DNA of 64,000 nucleotides from the NCBI RefSeq assembly GCF_947623445.1, contig NC_135245.1:5835501-5899500 (forward strand), written 5' to 3'. A program made the position numbers and the translations under genes. The DNA comes from Clavelina lepadiformis (lineage: Eukaryota > Chordata > Ascidiacea > Aplousobranchia > Clavelinidae). Positions 37,980 to 52,335 of the stretch are shown in pieces (within the stretch, counting starts at the first letter, position 1; each line of letters begins with the position of its first letter). The notes below the pieces were generated by a model, which was not told where the DNA came from, did no database searches, and saw only the letters and a program-made list of their open reading frames with translations.

Positions 37980-39402
37980 TCTATAAACCAGTGAATCACT
38001 GGCAGTGATATCTATGATCTTTGGACGATTTAAGATACGTAATGTTACATCATGAATGCACGAAATTGTTCGAGAACGAAAAGAACACAAACAAACTACT
38101 ATAATAAAAAAATTAAAGGCAAACTTACTAACGCCGAATGTAATTTTCGAGATATGAATTTAATTCAAGGAAGATAAATTTTTTAAGAAAACTTTATTAC
38201 ATCAAAAATCAAAACCAACGCCCGACACGCTTGGATGCAGAAGCCGACACTGTCCAGTTTACAGGCACTTCGATTAAATCTCTACCATTTACAAAAGTTA
38301 TTCGCTTGAATGAGTTTAAGTGAATATAAAATCAGCTGTTTATGCAGCAAAAAAAGTAAACAAAGGACATAACGATACCAAAACAGCAGTTCTTCTGTTC
38401 TAAATGAGCCTCTGCCGTCTTCACTGCCTGTACGCAAAGTAAAATAGTTTTGAAGTTAAATGACCTTCTATAATGCAAATGTTGTTGTTTGATTAGTTTA
38501 GGCAATTTTAGTTTAAAATAGTTGTATTTACTTTAAAATAATTGTAATTATTTATTTCACGGCAAAATTATGGCTGTGGTGGTTCCGGTCAGCCTTTAAA
38601 TTCATTATAAAGATTTAGAGACAGTGTATGTATAAATGGGTTACTGTTATAAGCCTATATTCTGGCATTGCATTTTAGAACAATAGCATATTGCTGTAGA
38701 TTGGGCAGACTTGGAAAAATTAAGGCGGACGTTGTGTGTATCAAGCTATTGCTAGCACAGAATTAGGCCTAGCATCTTAGGTAACTTTGGACAAAGTAGG
38801 TTTAAAGTGGTTTTAACATGACATTTGCAATTTTTATTATTGCTTTGAAAACTGCCTTCTAGTTTTTAGTCCTGTTTGCAGATTATGACATTTTTCAGTG
38901 AAATCTTCAATGTAAAGAGGTATAGGCCTAATCGTCCTGTATGTATCTGTATGGACTGAGAGATTTACACCAAAAAAATTAGGTCTATGTTTTACGCCAC
39001 GCCAATATTAAAACTCTAATTATTCCTCAAATCGCAAGCCATTGGCTTGCATTTACAATTTTTGTATGCTTGTTTCTTATGACACGATTTTGTGACCACG
39101 TCAGAAAGACTGAAGTTGATATTTACGTCAGTGGCATAATGATGTTTGTTCCTTTGCTATGGCTGTGCTGGAAAACTCCGGCATATCTTGCAAACTTTTT
39201 ATACAGCGTAATCATCCCAATGTCAATGGGCGTTTGAAATGCCTCAAAACATTATAAATCTAGCTTGCCAATCAATTACCTTGCCATAGACTAGTATTTC
39301 AATACTTATGCCTTTGAAATATGTGCAGCAAACCTTTGTTTTTCAGCTTTTTATGAGCTTAATACATGATTAATTGCTCTGGTTAATGTTGAGTGCTGCA
39401 GC
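37980..39402. other. Upstream region of the SLC45 gene
   Basis: No supported gene or repeat. GAGTGCTGCAG ends one base before the SLC45 ATG and resembles a 3' splice site, so an upstream 5' UTR exon is possible. Confidence 0.4.
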
Positions 39403-42400
39403 ATGGAAGATGGTGGTACTAAAAATGGTGAACCTTCAAGTTCTTGTAGGAATGGCCATGGTAGGAGTTTTATTTTTTTTTTGTAGAATATCTTTAGTTT
39501 TTCATATACTATTACATATAATTGTTTGTCCTAACTTATCGTAGTCAATATTGCCTATTAATTATTTTTTTGGTCATGCATACCAGGTTTGGAATTTAGA
39601 ATGAAGGAATTGATTTTAATTTTTCAGACATTTTGCCACTTTTGGGTACTCAAAGTACATTGGATTGTCAAGTCTAAATTAATGAGTTTATTCTCTTTAT
39701 TTAAACCATAAAATGGCTTAACTATTATTATTACACAGCATTTACCTCTTTTTGCAATTTCTGTTTCCAAACACAGAGCACAGATGTAGACACTTTATTG
39801 CCTTTTTTGTTTACTTATTAGTGTATGGTACTGATGAAAATTGTTATCTTGCTTTTGATTAGAATTTTCATTTCAACTATAAAATCGTTTTTATTAATTA
39901 GCTGCATAACTGGTGTGGCATTTTTAGAACTTGTACTAAGTGATACAAGTGCAGGAGCAAGTGATCATGAAAAACCACACAGGAAATGGTCAACATTATG
40001 GCTGCATACATCCATTATGTGTGGCAGAGAGTTTCTGTATGCAGTAGAAATTGTCTTGGTGACACCAATAATTTTGCAACTGGGTATGTTATGGTTACAT
40101 TACAAGATTATTATACGTTTTTCCCAAAATTTCAATTTGATTCAAGTAAAAGATTTTTATACAGTATTATGTTGACTAAAATGATCAATATAATAGATTG
40201 ACCATTTTGGTAACATAGCTTTAAATGACAGAATATGTACAAATAAAATCTGTTTCGATGAAACAAAACTAATTGTTAACAAAGGTTATAATTTGTTTCT
40301 AATTTTGGTATCTATGGTATGTATCACCATTATTTCTTAAATATGAAGCTGCAAATCTGTCACTAACTATGCCATGAGCATTTACAAGTTAATAACTTGA
40401 TAGCAACAAGCAGTGTCAAGAACAATATGCTTACCACTGTTGCAAGTAGCGCCAGTAGTTACTGTATCTCATGTTTTTGTCAATGTGATGTAACAGAAAC
40501 GTAATTGATGACATGACATTGATTCACCAGAAGTTTATATATCTAAGTAATAAATAATAAAATTGTGCATCCGAACCGCATTGCAAATATCATACCCATA
40601 ATCACAGTAGAAAAGAAACACACATCCATACCAATAGCTCAAATGACTGTGCAAGGTGGGTATACCCATACCAGGCTCTAGTGTGAATAATGCTTTAATC
40701 TTTAATCCTGACAAGCTGTTTATGATATATATATGACACTTTTAGGCATGCCAGAAAAGTACTACAGCTTCATGTGGTGTTTTAGTCCCATCATTGGAAT
40801 ACTTGTTGGTCCAATCTTGGGCTCACAAAGTGATAGATGCATGTCAAGATTTGGCCGAAGACGTCCCTTTATCGTTGGCCTTGTCATTGGGGCAATTATT
40901 GGGCTTACCCTACTTATATTTAGCAAAGACATTGGTAAACTGATAAATATCATATGAACATCTGCAATGCATTGCATAAAAATAATGCATTTTGATTAAA
41001 CACCTGACGCTTTTCTTTTGTTTCTTTTTTTGACATAACAGCTGCAGCTTTAAGTGCACCAGATAAAGAAAATCAGAGGCTGTGGGGTACAATTATTGGT
41101 GTCCTTGGCGCACAGACTATGGATTTCTGCCTAGATCAAACAGAAACGCCGCTTCGTGCATACACACTTGATGTTTGCTCTGCTCAAGACCAGCCAAAAG
41201 CTTTTGTTTTGCAAACTGTGTTTATAGGTAAGCTATTTTGTTTATTTCTCTCTGGGTTGTTTCAATAGCCGGTAAAATCTTATATTACCTCCTGAAGACT
41301 GCCTGTTGGTGCATTCAACAGCGCAACAAAATATGAGTGTTTTTTCTAATTCTTTAACACAAAGCGCTACTTAACCAGTAAGCTTACTTTACAAACAAAT
41401 AGACAGGAAAATTATACTTCTTGAAAATAAAATCGTGAAAATGTTTTTCATTTGTTCTAGAATTCATGCCTAATTGCTTGGAAACAGATATATAAATAAC
41501 CGATTACGTGCTTCAAAAAATATAAATGTTTGACCTTGACCTCACCTAGGTTTGCTTTGACATTGGTCTAGCCGTTGGCTTTATTTCCGTTATTTTAGTA
41601 GCTTTAGATGTTTACATTACTTTTTTCTACTTTTGCATATATATCTTAAACCTTCTGATTAACTGGTCTTAATACAGTAGTTTCAACACAGGTTCTTCAT
41701 TGCTTTATACTAAGGGTTGGCCAACACTTTTTGGTGCAACCCACATAAAAATAGAATCCTACAATCACAATGTTTTGTGAGCATGATTTGCATGCTAAGC
41801 AATTGAAAATGATAACTGTAATAAGTCGTAAGCAGGGCTTTGGAGCAGGCGTAAATGTTAAGTTGCTCCAGCTCCAGAGCTCTCTTTTATCATAAATTAG
41901 CTCCAGCTCCGGAGCTCATTGATAACACTGCTCCGGCTCCAACTCCGGCTCCATTACGTCAAAAACTGAGGTTTAAGGATGAACGCTCAATTTGGAATAT
42001 CTAGTTCAATGGGTCAGTCAGTAGTCAGTACCATCGGTTGCAGCTATGAACATGTGGCTGCTCTGCTGTCAAATCCCCAGCAATTCTTAATTTTGTGAAG
42101 GGTTGCTGTTAAATTGTGTGAATTCAACCAATAGTAGTAGGCTAGTAACATAACATCTTATGAAATACATCGGAGCCGGAGCTATTTTTCAAACAACTGG
42201 CTCCAGCTCTAGCTCCATTTGAATTTCACGTAGAGCTCCAGCTCCATTTAAATTTCACGTAGAGCTCCAGCTCCGTTGAAAATACACGGCTCCTTGGCTC
42301 CGGCTCCAAAGCCCTGGTCGTAAGGCTGCACCACAAAGAACATTTTTATGGTTACTGCGGACACGAATATCGTGTGTATGCCTAGATGCAAACAAATCTC

Positions 42401-45400
42401 AAATTTATTTGCTTCAGAACAATATGATAGATTTTCATCAATATGTTGGCCAGTTGGTTTTTGTTTCAAAAAAATTACCGTATTTCTTTGAATATATACC
42501 ACCTTGTCTGTAAGCCTAGTAAATTTAAACTAATATACTGTATACGTTTGCATAAGCAATTATGGCTCTCAGACATTGGCTATATCGTAAGATATTAAAA
42601 ATGATACAAATCACCATTGTTTACAAGTACCTTGAGTATAAGCCACTTATAAAAACGAAAAATTAAATATTACCTTCAGCTTAGTCCTCAAAAAGTTCAG
42701 TAATTAATTTTCGATTAAGAAGCTTAAGCCGTATACAACATATGACTTAATTTAAAAAAATGCTTATTCTTTTTTAACTAAACCACCAAAATGAATAGTA
42801 AATTTTCATCAATTTTGATAAATCTATCATAATTGTTTTGTTTGGATTGGTCAGAAGTCACTCTGTACAAGTTTAAAAAGTTTATCATGGCCTAGAGAAA
42901 AGGGCTTTGCGACCCTATTTGCACTATTTGCCGACCTCTGCTCTATACCAGAACCCCCATGAAAGTTTTGAGATGAAGAGCGACAAAATTATAGAATGCA
43001 AAATTAAGCTTGAGCTTAAATTAAGCAAAATTTTTAGCCCATAACGACCCATTAGTGAAGTCATATACTATGGCGTTTGAATTACAATAAATGATATTTG
43101 GACTAATTTCTAGATATAGAAAGCAAGTTATGTCCTGGGGATCACAAAACAGTTCATGTTAAAGGATTTGTGGATTGCTGTTTGCATGCATTTTAATAGG
43201 CGTTTTACTATAACCGACAAAGTAACTTGGAGTTATCTGGCAAATTGTGTTAAACAAAGAGTTAATGAGCTTTCATTGTATTTCTTTCAACAATTTTCAT
43301 AGTGGTTTGGGCTCTATAGCAAATAGCAGAAAAAAGTTGCAACCATCAAACTGAACTTCTAGTAAGAAATTACATAGCATATTAAATTATACACTTTTCA
43401 CTACACCTTAATTGTACACTAATGTTTAAATTAAAAAATCGTGATTAGTTATAAACTACTGAAACGTATTTCCCTGGCAACAGACAGGAAATGATTAATG
43501 TTAGTGTAACAACAATTATTTATTTACTGTCTAATTACACTAACCCGGCTACGCTGGTGTATTTTTTGCCTCATATTTAATATTACTGTTGGAAATTAGT
43601 AGTGCACTGTATCGAGCTAAATCCAATACAACTGATTAACTCATATTGATGTGAGAAGTGCTATGAGAAATAGGTTATGAAAATACATCTACTATTATTG
43701 TGCATTAATTTTAAAGCAATGCATGAATGAGATTTGGGCATACAAGAACAAAGACATTATTTGGATTAGATATTTATTATTTAGGTTATTCTTTTAGGTG
43801 TTGGTGGCGCTCTTGGATTTATAATTGATGGAATAGATTGGGAAAATACATTTCCTTCTGGCAGTGTTGCCAGCCAAATAAAAGTTGTTTACATATTTGC
43901 TGTTGTCATATACATTACAACAACAATCTGCAATCTCATTAGTATAAAGGTAAGGCAAGTGTTGCACATAACTAACAATAATTTATTACTTTTGATGATA
44001 ATATGTTATGTTACGTTATTAATAAATCCATTTCTCGGATATATGCACACAAAACATCACTGATTAGCTTTTTAACTTGTCTGCACTCATTACATAAACA
44101 CAATCGAAATGTGTTTGACTTCTGCTTTTGGCTTTTTGCTTTAACTTACCCCATTGTCGTTTTCCGAAACCTGGCGATAACACGAAGCAATGTCTTTTGT
44201 TTATCAAGTATGGAAAGTATAGTGTTGAAACTGGCTAAAGTGGTATCATTTTGCAGGTAATCTGCAAGGAATTATTGTTTGCTTTGTGGATTATATCGTG
44301 GAAGATACACAATTAAGTTTGGGGAACCGTACTTATAAAATTAGTCTGATTAATAACGGTTATAGTAAATAACCTTTGTACTTATATAACTTGAAACAAG
44401 GATAACGGTTTAAAAAAATATATTCAGTGGAAAACTTGATTTTTTAATGGTGAAATCTGAAACTTTTTAATGGTGTTCTCCAACTTCATCATTAACAATC
44501 ACTGACACAAACAATGTACTTGTCATAATAATCTTGTTTCATGTAATGCTATTATATCAGGAAACACCATGGGTGAAAGTGAAGACAGCCACGCCAACTG
44601 CAAGTAATTCAGCAAAGTTTATTGCATCACACTTGCCACCAGTTAGAAAATCAAAGTCTGCCCAAAATAATGTTCAGACAGGTATTCAATCAGATAGTGA
44701 ATTGTATGTAAGTGTATTAGTGATCAATTAGTGAAATAGCAGTAATATATTTATAAGGTTATATGTAAGCATTTCTCTACCTTTGGTGTCATTTGATTTC
44801 AGTAAGCTATTTTTTATCTAATTTGATTTGATGGCCTAGAAACCAATTAAAGTAATTACGTTATGAAACCAATTTATTGTAATTATGTAACATACTGTAA
44901 CCTGATAACTTTAAAACAGAATCAGAGTGCTCAATCAATAATACAAACCCTGAAAAATGTGACAACTTTACTCCAAAAATAGTTGTAAGTGAAAAACATG
45001 GCGTTTTGTTTTATATTTCTTTTCACTTCTCTTAACCAAGTATTTTAGGAATGTAGCAAATAATGATAATTTGTTGTATTATTTTTTAGGTTTCATCTTG
45101 CCCAAATACAGGTGAACATGTACTACAAGGTATGTTTGTTGTCCGAATAATTACGATAATACTTGTTTACAACACCTCTGTAAATACATTTGATCTCGAA
45201 TATGAAATTTTGCTAGATGGCAGTGATATTAAAAGCTTATGTCAGCATTTAATCTTTTGTTTTCAAACAGTTACTAACAAGCTATTGTTATTTTGAACAT
45301 GGCATCCATGATCTAAGGCTTACAGTTGATTAAATATATGTCATCATATATTCTATGTCCAGTCACTTACTTACCACTTATTACTCATAGAACACCTGCC

Positions 45401-47860
45401 ATATAATCAACGGCCATTGAGTTTACTCTCAAGGATTTCAATGAGCAAAGGACTCTACATTTCCACATCATGTCCTGGTGGTCTAAATAAGCGTACGCAA
45501 ACTAATAGTGAATCTACGTCTTCTTTAGTCACCAAAGATTCAGCATATGGAGAGGACTCAGCCATGGCAACCTCATCAAACGATAGCTGTAAGCTTGATT
45601 TTAAGCACACTACACTACACTACAATGCTTAGTATTAGTTTGTGGTCAGTATTAATACAGATAAAGCTTATGAATGAAGACAAAACAATGCTTGAATTTG
45701 GCAGTGAAAACAGATGACATTTCTACATCATTTCCATCACTACTTACAAAAGAAAACCGGACGTCTGATGTTGGTGGAAGTCTGCTTAATCTTCTCAGAA
45801 ATAAACAGTTTTCAATAAAGAATAGTATAGCCGACCCTACACAAAACAATGACTTTATTTTAAACAAAAACATAGACACAGATTTAAATTCAAACAAAAC
45901 ATGGACTTTAAACGGCAATCATACTGAAAACATGAAAGAAGAAAAGTTGAATGACAAAGAAAGTTCAACAAGGGCTGAAGAAAAGGTTTGTGCTACAAAT
46001 GATCAAGTGGAAACATTACTTCCGAATAAAAACTCAACAAAGCACAATTGCAAGTCGATCAAAGATCACAGCAGTAAAGAGCTGAAACAAGGTAATCCAA
46101 AACTTGCCGATGTAATTGATTTTGATATGTTATACTGTCTACATTGGATGACCATCTGCATTGCAAATATTTACTCCATTTGTTTTAACAACTATCTTTT
46201 CACATGCATTATGTAGATTCCATGATTATACTATTGATTACTGCTTGATCGTTTTCCGAATATTTATTAAAGTTTAGTTACCACCTTAGTCGATGAGCAA
46301 CACACATTTTTACCTGGTCCTAGAATGGTTGCAATGGGCTGGTCACCAAAAATCATAAGTTTTCAAGATAGAATTTGAAAAATTGATTATTGAAAGACCT
46401 GATTATTCAACATACACTGTTCAAGATACAGACGTTTTACGTCCATAACAGAATCGTTTATGCATGAAATTTCAATCAAAATGCAATGCTCATGAAATTG
46501 ATTATAATTTATCATCATCATCAGGCTTTTGTTATTATAATCTAACATTTAAACAGACTAAAGAAAAGTAAAATAAAACTTCTACAACTAATGCAAAGGT
46601 AAAAAAAGAACTAAGCAGTTAGAAATGGTGTTTTGGCTTGAAATAGTCTGAATATGCAGATCACGACTTTCTTTCTGTCTTGTCAAATACTGCTTAACCA
46701 ACTTAAATTTTATTTTACAATAAGAACGCCCGGTCACACTTCGTCAGCTCTGGCTTTCCATTCTTACAATGCCATCTGAACTGCGATGGTTATGTGCTGT
46801 CCAGTTTTTTGGGTTTGTCGGCATGGAAACATTTCTTTTATGGTACACTGACCTCATGGGAAGAATAGTTTATCATGGTGATCCTAAGGTATATCGGATT
46901 TACATTTAGCTGAAAATTTTCTGTTTTTCGTTGATTTTTGTCCATGTTTCTTGCAAATTCCAGTTTATCAAACTGCTTGATTTTCCACATTTTTACATTT
47001 AGGCACTTTCCAACTCAACTGAATTAGCAGATTACAACACCGGTGTTAAAATGGGTTGCTGGGGGCTGACCATCTACGCTGTTGCAATGATCATATTTCC
47101 TGGTAACGTGATGTAAATAAAGTCGGTTAATATCACAAAGTTGTTGCAATCGGACTATCTCATATATTAAAAATAATACTTTTAATCTGCATTAGTTGTA
47201 TTGGAACGTTTCCATCTCCTTACGAAGATAAGCATGCGCTTTCTTTATTCATCTGTTTTTCTGTTGGGAACAGTCGTTATGATCATTATGTTCTTCTTTA
47301 CAAACAAATGGGTAATGTTGATTCTGAACAGTTGCATTGGTGTCACTTTTGCCACCATGCTAACTCTACCTTATGTACTTGTTGGAAAGTATCATCAAAA
47401 CAAAATGGTATGATAATAGACCTTCTGTGTTATGAATATTTATTTTCTTTACAATATGTGATTACTTCAATATGTTTGCTTCATTTAGTATGCACTAATT
47501 TATACTTTAGAGCATGATAACATATTCTTGATTGCTTAGAGACTTGGCCTTCACATACAATGTGTTTGATGTGTTTTCTAGTACGTCTTGACAAGTCCTG
47601 GAAATACAAGCAGGGGTTTTGGACTGGATTGTGCAATACTTGCATGCCAAATGTATGCGGGCAACATCGCTTCTGCCGCAATAAGCAGTCCGATTATTGA
47701 CAGATTTGAAACATGCAAGGCGATGCTTCTTACAACAGGAGCATGCTTCTTACTCGCCTTTCTGTTTGCGTTTTTTCTTGTTACTTATCCAGATAAAAAT
47801 AGAACATGCTGTGGAACTAGCAAGAAAAGGACTATGGATGACGATACAGTAGCTGTATAA
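39403..47860 (+). CDS. SLC45-family H+-coupled sugar transporter
   Basis: A 12-helix major facilitator of the SLC45 (PAST) family, which carries sugars with protons. Fourteen exons: 39403-39460, 39928-40083, 40746-40934, 41042-41227, 43798-43949, 44561-44681, 44920-44984, 45090-45129, 45391-45588, 45705-46091, 46725-46888, 47003-47102, 47196-47407, 47582-47860. They sum to 2307 nt and 768 aa. Family marks are GREFLYAVEIVLVTPIIL in the first helix, RFGRRRPF (about 106-113) in the loop between helices 2 and 3, DFCLDQTETPLRAYTLDVC, FLLWYTDLMG with YHGDPK, and GFGLDCAILACQ. Residues about 250-525 are a long, polar, poorly conserved cytoplasmic loop encoded by exons 6-10. Exon 10's acceptor GGCAG before TGAAAACAG is needed to keep phase and avoid an in-frame TGA at 45671. 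Length and loop suit SLC45A1 or SLC45A4. I cannot separate them. Intron 4 contains nested hAT insertions. Confidence 0.9.
41711..42940. repeat. Non-autonomous hAT element, outer element of a nest, 1.23 kb
   Basis: The left end is TAAGGGTTGGCCAAC and the right end on the reverse strand is CAGAGGTCGGCAAA. The flanking octamers CTTTATAC (41703-41710) and CTCTATAC (42941-42948) match at seven of eight positions. It contains family A copy 3 (41833-42316), and without that insertion it would be about 740 bp. No transposase is recognisable. It sits in SLC45 intron 4. Confidence 0.6.
41833..42316 (+). repeat. hAT MITE family A, copy 3, with perfect 8-bp duplication
   Basis: Starts CAGGGCTTTGGAGCAGGCG and ends GGCTCCAAAGCCCTG. 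The octamer GTCGTAAG flanks both ends exactly (41825-41832 and 42317-42324). A short segment (CACGTAGAGCTCCAGCTCC) is duplicated near the right end compared with copy 2. The perfect target duplication indicates the most recent insertion of the three copies. Confidence 0.88.
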
Positions 47861-48150
47861 CCTACCGACACTTTCTCATTTTAGTCTCTCTGTTTCACAC
47901 AATTCATACATTATGCATTGCATCTATATATTGTTACTGAGGCTCTTCAACAATCTCCATTTCTTCTTTGACTTATCATCCAACTGTTTTAGTGTATTGG
48001 TATCATACCACCTACATTTAATGGAAGACAACTACAAGTTAAGTTTATGCTTGATACCTCGTCTCGAAAGTAATTTTTTTGCTGCATTTTATGAACACTT
48101 TCTTGCTATGCAACTAACTAACATATTTTATCGCATTCTTTATATAGCCA

Positions 48151-48156
48151 AATAAA
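48151..48156 (+). terminator. Candidate SLC45 polyadenylation signal
   Basis: AATAAA lies 291 bp downstream of the SLC45 stop codon. Assignment is positional. Confidence 0.4.
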
Positions 48157-49588
48157 TGTTAAATCTTCCACTTCGTTAATGCAAAACCTTATCTATGTTA
48201 GAGATTATTGAATGGTGTAGATATGTAATTGTTCTGTATTAAATTCAAATATTTATCCATTATTTTATGACGTTAGTTTTCTACCAACAGAATCTATGTA
48301 AAACTGACACATTTCTTTTTTGCATTACCAATGTTAAATTGCCATGTTTCAAAATATGATTAGTAAACCTAGCGCATTTTGTGGAGATTTGGTTGATAGG
48401 AAATCTTCAATAGGAAATTAAACCTATTATTAGCGTGCGAAATGGTATCAACATATTACAAGAAAACAGTGAATTCCGGTGTTTCAAGGCGTGCACCACA
48501 ATACCTCATTATCTGCTAGCTAGAATATGTATTTTCTGTTGAAAAATTTTGCAGAATCGGTGTCAGATTCAGCCACTCCTTTGATTCACCTACCGTTGTT
48601 CATCGCTGTGCATTTATGTTACCTGTTTAGGCTACTGTTACAACAGTATTAAATGTAATTTTTCAAATGTTTTACTGAACTGTTTTGTTTTACCTGAGCA
48701 CAAATACACCAGTTTCTGAAATTTTGTTTTCTGCTTTGTAATGGCTTGCTGCTGTCAATCAGTAGAAGTTGATTGTAACTTTAAAACAAATGGAATCAAA
48801 TTGGTAGCAACTTAAGTCTTTATTTATTAAAGCATGTGAAATAACACATAAACAATGATTTAATTAATTAATTATCTCAGGCACATCATAACTTTGCTGT
48901 TTGAAGCTGAACTACATCGTTTTCAAGTGTTAGTGGTGTGATATGATATCTTTGGACTGAGTAGACTCTTTACATGACCTAAAACTCGATGATTCCTCAC
49001 AACTCAAGAACCAGCTTGCAAAATCCATCTTGCACGACTACAAGTCAAATGCTCTCTCTGCAATGCGAAACTGTTGAGCTTTTAAAAGCTAGCCTTCCAA
49101 ATAGTAGGTTACATAAGTTAGGATAATCATTCACTGTAAAAAAGGACATAACCAACCAAACAATAAAATCATCAGCATTTTTTTCTTTAAAATACCTAAT
49201 GTATAAAAACAAATCCCCAGCTGAGTTCTTCCACTTCCAAAACAAAATTAAAAAATAAGTTTGTGTGAGTTAAAACTATGTAGTAGACTATAACGTTTTG
49301 GCTGTTTTCTTGGCTGAATGCAAGAAAATCTGCTTTCTTTTGAACGTAGGCACACAAGGATGTTTTAAAGTTCAAGTTACTTCAAATAAAAATGGAACAA
49401 GAACTTCACATAAAAAATAGAAATAAATATTCATGGATAAGGTCAACAATGATTAAATCTGTCCACCTTACACATTACGGCAGTTATAAGGGAAACCTCC
49501 AGACGGACAATTTTTACCAACAAATCAAGAAATTTGCATTGTAAATTGCAAGTATAGATGCTATTTTTCAAAACACAGAAGCATTATG
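48157..49588. other. Convergent intergenic region (SLC45 / SNF8 3' flanks)
   Basis: No supported coding or repeat feature in about 1.4 kb of AT-rich sequence. Confidence 0.45.
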
Positions 49589-51261
49589 TCAAGAAGCAAA
49601 TTGTTGTTCAGCTGTAAAAAGAGCTGGAAACCAATACCAGCGCTCGTTAGTAGGTGTTTGATCGTCCACCCATGCCATTCCTTCATGGGTTAAGTGATCT
49701 ATTACATGTTCACATCGTTCACTTTTCCATGACAGTTTTTTCACAACTTCTGAGACAGACATATGCCCTCCATTCTAAAGAAATACAACAAATGGGTGAC
49801 CTAGCATGGTAATTATCATCTCGTGTCGTCGATTCTAAAATAAAAAATCCATTATACCATATTTACTTGAATAATAAGCTCGATTTTTATTTTTTTCAAA
49901 CTTTTTTTGTAATTTTTTGTCATACTTAATATAGTTGACCAGTACCACATGCACTAAAATTACCATGCTGCTTATCCTGCGAATCAGTAGTTACACACAA
50001 ACATACATAAGGTAGTTACGTTCGCTTCTTCAAATCTCCTTCATTGCTAAGATAATGCTTACACACTTCCAAGTCGCACAATGCAGGTTTTTTAGTACAG
50101 TAACCTTTTAGAAACATTTTATGTGTTTCCTAATCAAGGGCGCCTTCTTATTTTTAAAATCGTTTCATGCGCCTTTTAATCAAGTAAAAATGGTATTTGC
50201 AATGTGTAGTTATTCAGTTAACTCAAGTCGCTGTTACAAATAGAATTTAACATTTTCTTTCTTATTAATGATCTTAAAAAATAATGTGGCCTATGTCGTC
50301 AAAACCTGATAAAACTTACCTGCTGGGCAAGATCAAATATTGCTGTATGGTCCATGTTAAGTTCACCTGGTACAGATTGCACAAGCTGATTACTTTTGCT
50401 TCCAATTAAGGCAAAACCTGTTCCCAGCACCTTTAGCTTTTTGATAGCCGTCTGCACGTCTTCTGTTGAAATGTCTTGTCCATATCTACCCCTTGTTTTG
50501 ATTAATCTGTAATAACATATGCCATAAATCTTCATTTTTCATTTCGTTGACATGTATGATCACTATTTTTTTAACGTAAAGGTTCAAATATGCATGGGTC
50601 TGAAAAATGAAAAGTTACATACTTTTGGTGAATTTCCTTCAGTGTCATTATTCCTCCATTTTGCGGCCTTGTTGCAATACAGATTTCAACAGCTTGCACT
50701 CCAAGTTCGTAGTAAAAGTCTCCCACACCCAACATCTCTGACCAAAATCCTTTACCAGAGGCCAACGGGTCTACCTATAAAAATTATTACAAATACTAGC
50801 AAATACAAAAATGATTAATGCCTTAATCAAATACAGTAGATAATACGTAAAAGTTTCTGTTTACAGTTATGAAACAAACAAAATCGAAATTTTCATGCTT
50901 ATTTGTAAAGATATATCCATGCATCTATAGCAGTGGTCACTTCCAAAACACTCACCCCAATAGCTGCACACATTTGTTGAAATTGGTGTCGAAATTGTGG
51001 ATTTTTTTTAATTTCCTAAAAAAGCAAATACATCAAATGTTACTTTACTATAAACTATAACGTTAAGGGCAGCAACAATCTACCTAAAGTAACCTGTTTG
51101 TGCTTGGCGGCAAAATCTTCCAAATTAGTGTGAAAAGTTTCTAATTGGTTGCTTAGTTGTTCAAGTTGCTGAGCTGCAATTTCATTGCCACGTTCTTTGT
51201 AACGAGCTGTTTCCAATTTTTTCTTAGTCACGGCACTTGCCCCAACTCCACGTCGCCTCAT
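49589..51261 (-). CDS. SNF8: SNF8 / VPS22 / EAP30, ESCRT-II subunit
   Basis: A core subunit of ESCRT-II, which sorts ubiquitinated cargo into multivesicular endosomes together with VPS25 and VPS36. Five minus-strand exons: 51261-51094, 51015-50956, 50774-50623, 50506-50320, 49774-49589. They sum to 753 nt and 250 aa (human 258). The N-terminus [16 protein letters not shown] is the conserved start. A coiled-coil helix follows (about 15-56). The winged-helix domains include [20 protein letters not shown], then [15 protein letters not shown] and [12 protein letters not shown]. The last exon carries the second winged helix ([18 protein letters not shown]) and ends [16 protein letters not shown]. 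All junctions are GT-AG and in phase. Confidence 0.95.
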
Positions 51262-52335
51262 TATGTTGTTTGTAAGCGTTAGATTGTTTAGTATGTCCTA
51301 TTTTACACTACATCTCTAAATCCTGTTAAAAAGCTGATCCATTTTTTATAGGCTATTTACTTAAGTTTTTACGTAAAAGTGATTACAGTAAGCAATATCA
51401 TCAACATCTGTTCTACTAAAACACATGCCTTAACATAAAGCTTCCCAAACATAAATTTGAAAAAAACTGTCAACAAGCCTACCGGAGAAAGAGTTATTCA
51501 ATAATATGTCTTTGTGGTTAAGCAATCACCACCAAAAGAATTCTCAAAGAAATGCAAATTTGGTGCTGATTATGACATATGTGGTGGCAATTACGACATC
51601 ACGACCTTCATAACCAATAGGAAAGGGGGCCATAATCCTCACCTTAAAGATCCAATCTTATAGGGCCATATAGCCGTTTTTAAGTCTTCATAATTTTTTG
51701 TTTGCAACTTTTTATATACATAACTATAACCTATGCAACATTAAGTGCTATAAAAGCTACACAAAGCATTGTTTTTAAAGAATGACCATAGCCAAAGACA
51801 GTAGTCAGCCGGTTGTTTGTCATTTTGGACATTAAATATTCAAAAAAGAACTTTGACGGCCTAGATTCAACAAAAATAAGTCACACACTGGAGTTGTTGA
51901 AAAGGAGTTGTGTAATGTTTAATCAAGTTGTAAAAGCAAATTTAGGTAAACCCAGATTTACCGCCAGGTATAGATGTTGAAAGAACATACATTGCAATAA
52001 CTTAACATCATGCGAGTATGATTATAAAATGATCGTATGCCATCAAAAACAGCATCATAGCAATAACATAGGCCTAGTGTACAATATTCTACCGTTTTGA
52101 GCTACGTAATGACATGACACCAATCCCACAGACTGCATAATGCTAAGTCAACAACCCCAACGTGATACAGCTGTGGAAACCCTGGCTTACATACCCAGTA
52201 GGTCAACTAGGACTGTAAAGAACTCAGTAGGGCCAATTACCCACTAATAGGTTTTCATGATTTCGAAACGTCAAAGGAAGAAGCTCTAGCCTAGTGCTGC
52301 TCAGTAATGAAGTAGGTTTACTTACGTACTGGACT
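51262..52335. other. Upstream region of SNF8
   Basis: SNF8 5' flank. No gene or repeat is recognised. Confidence 0.4.

Noticed and set aside
44003-44260. 85-codon ORF in SLC45 intron 5
   Set aside because: It is not bounded by compatible splice sites, has no family resemblance, and would disrupt a transporter whose flanking exons join in phase.
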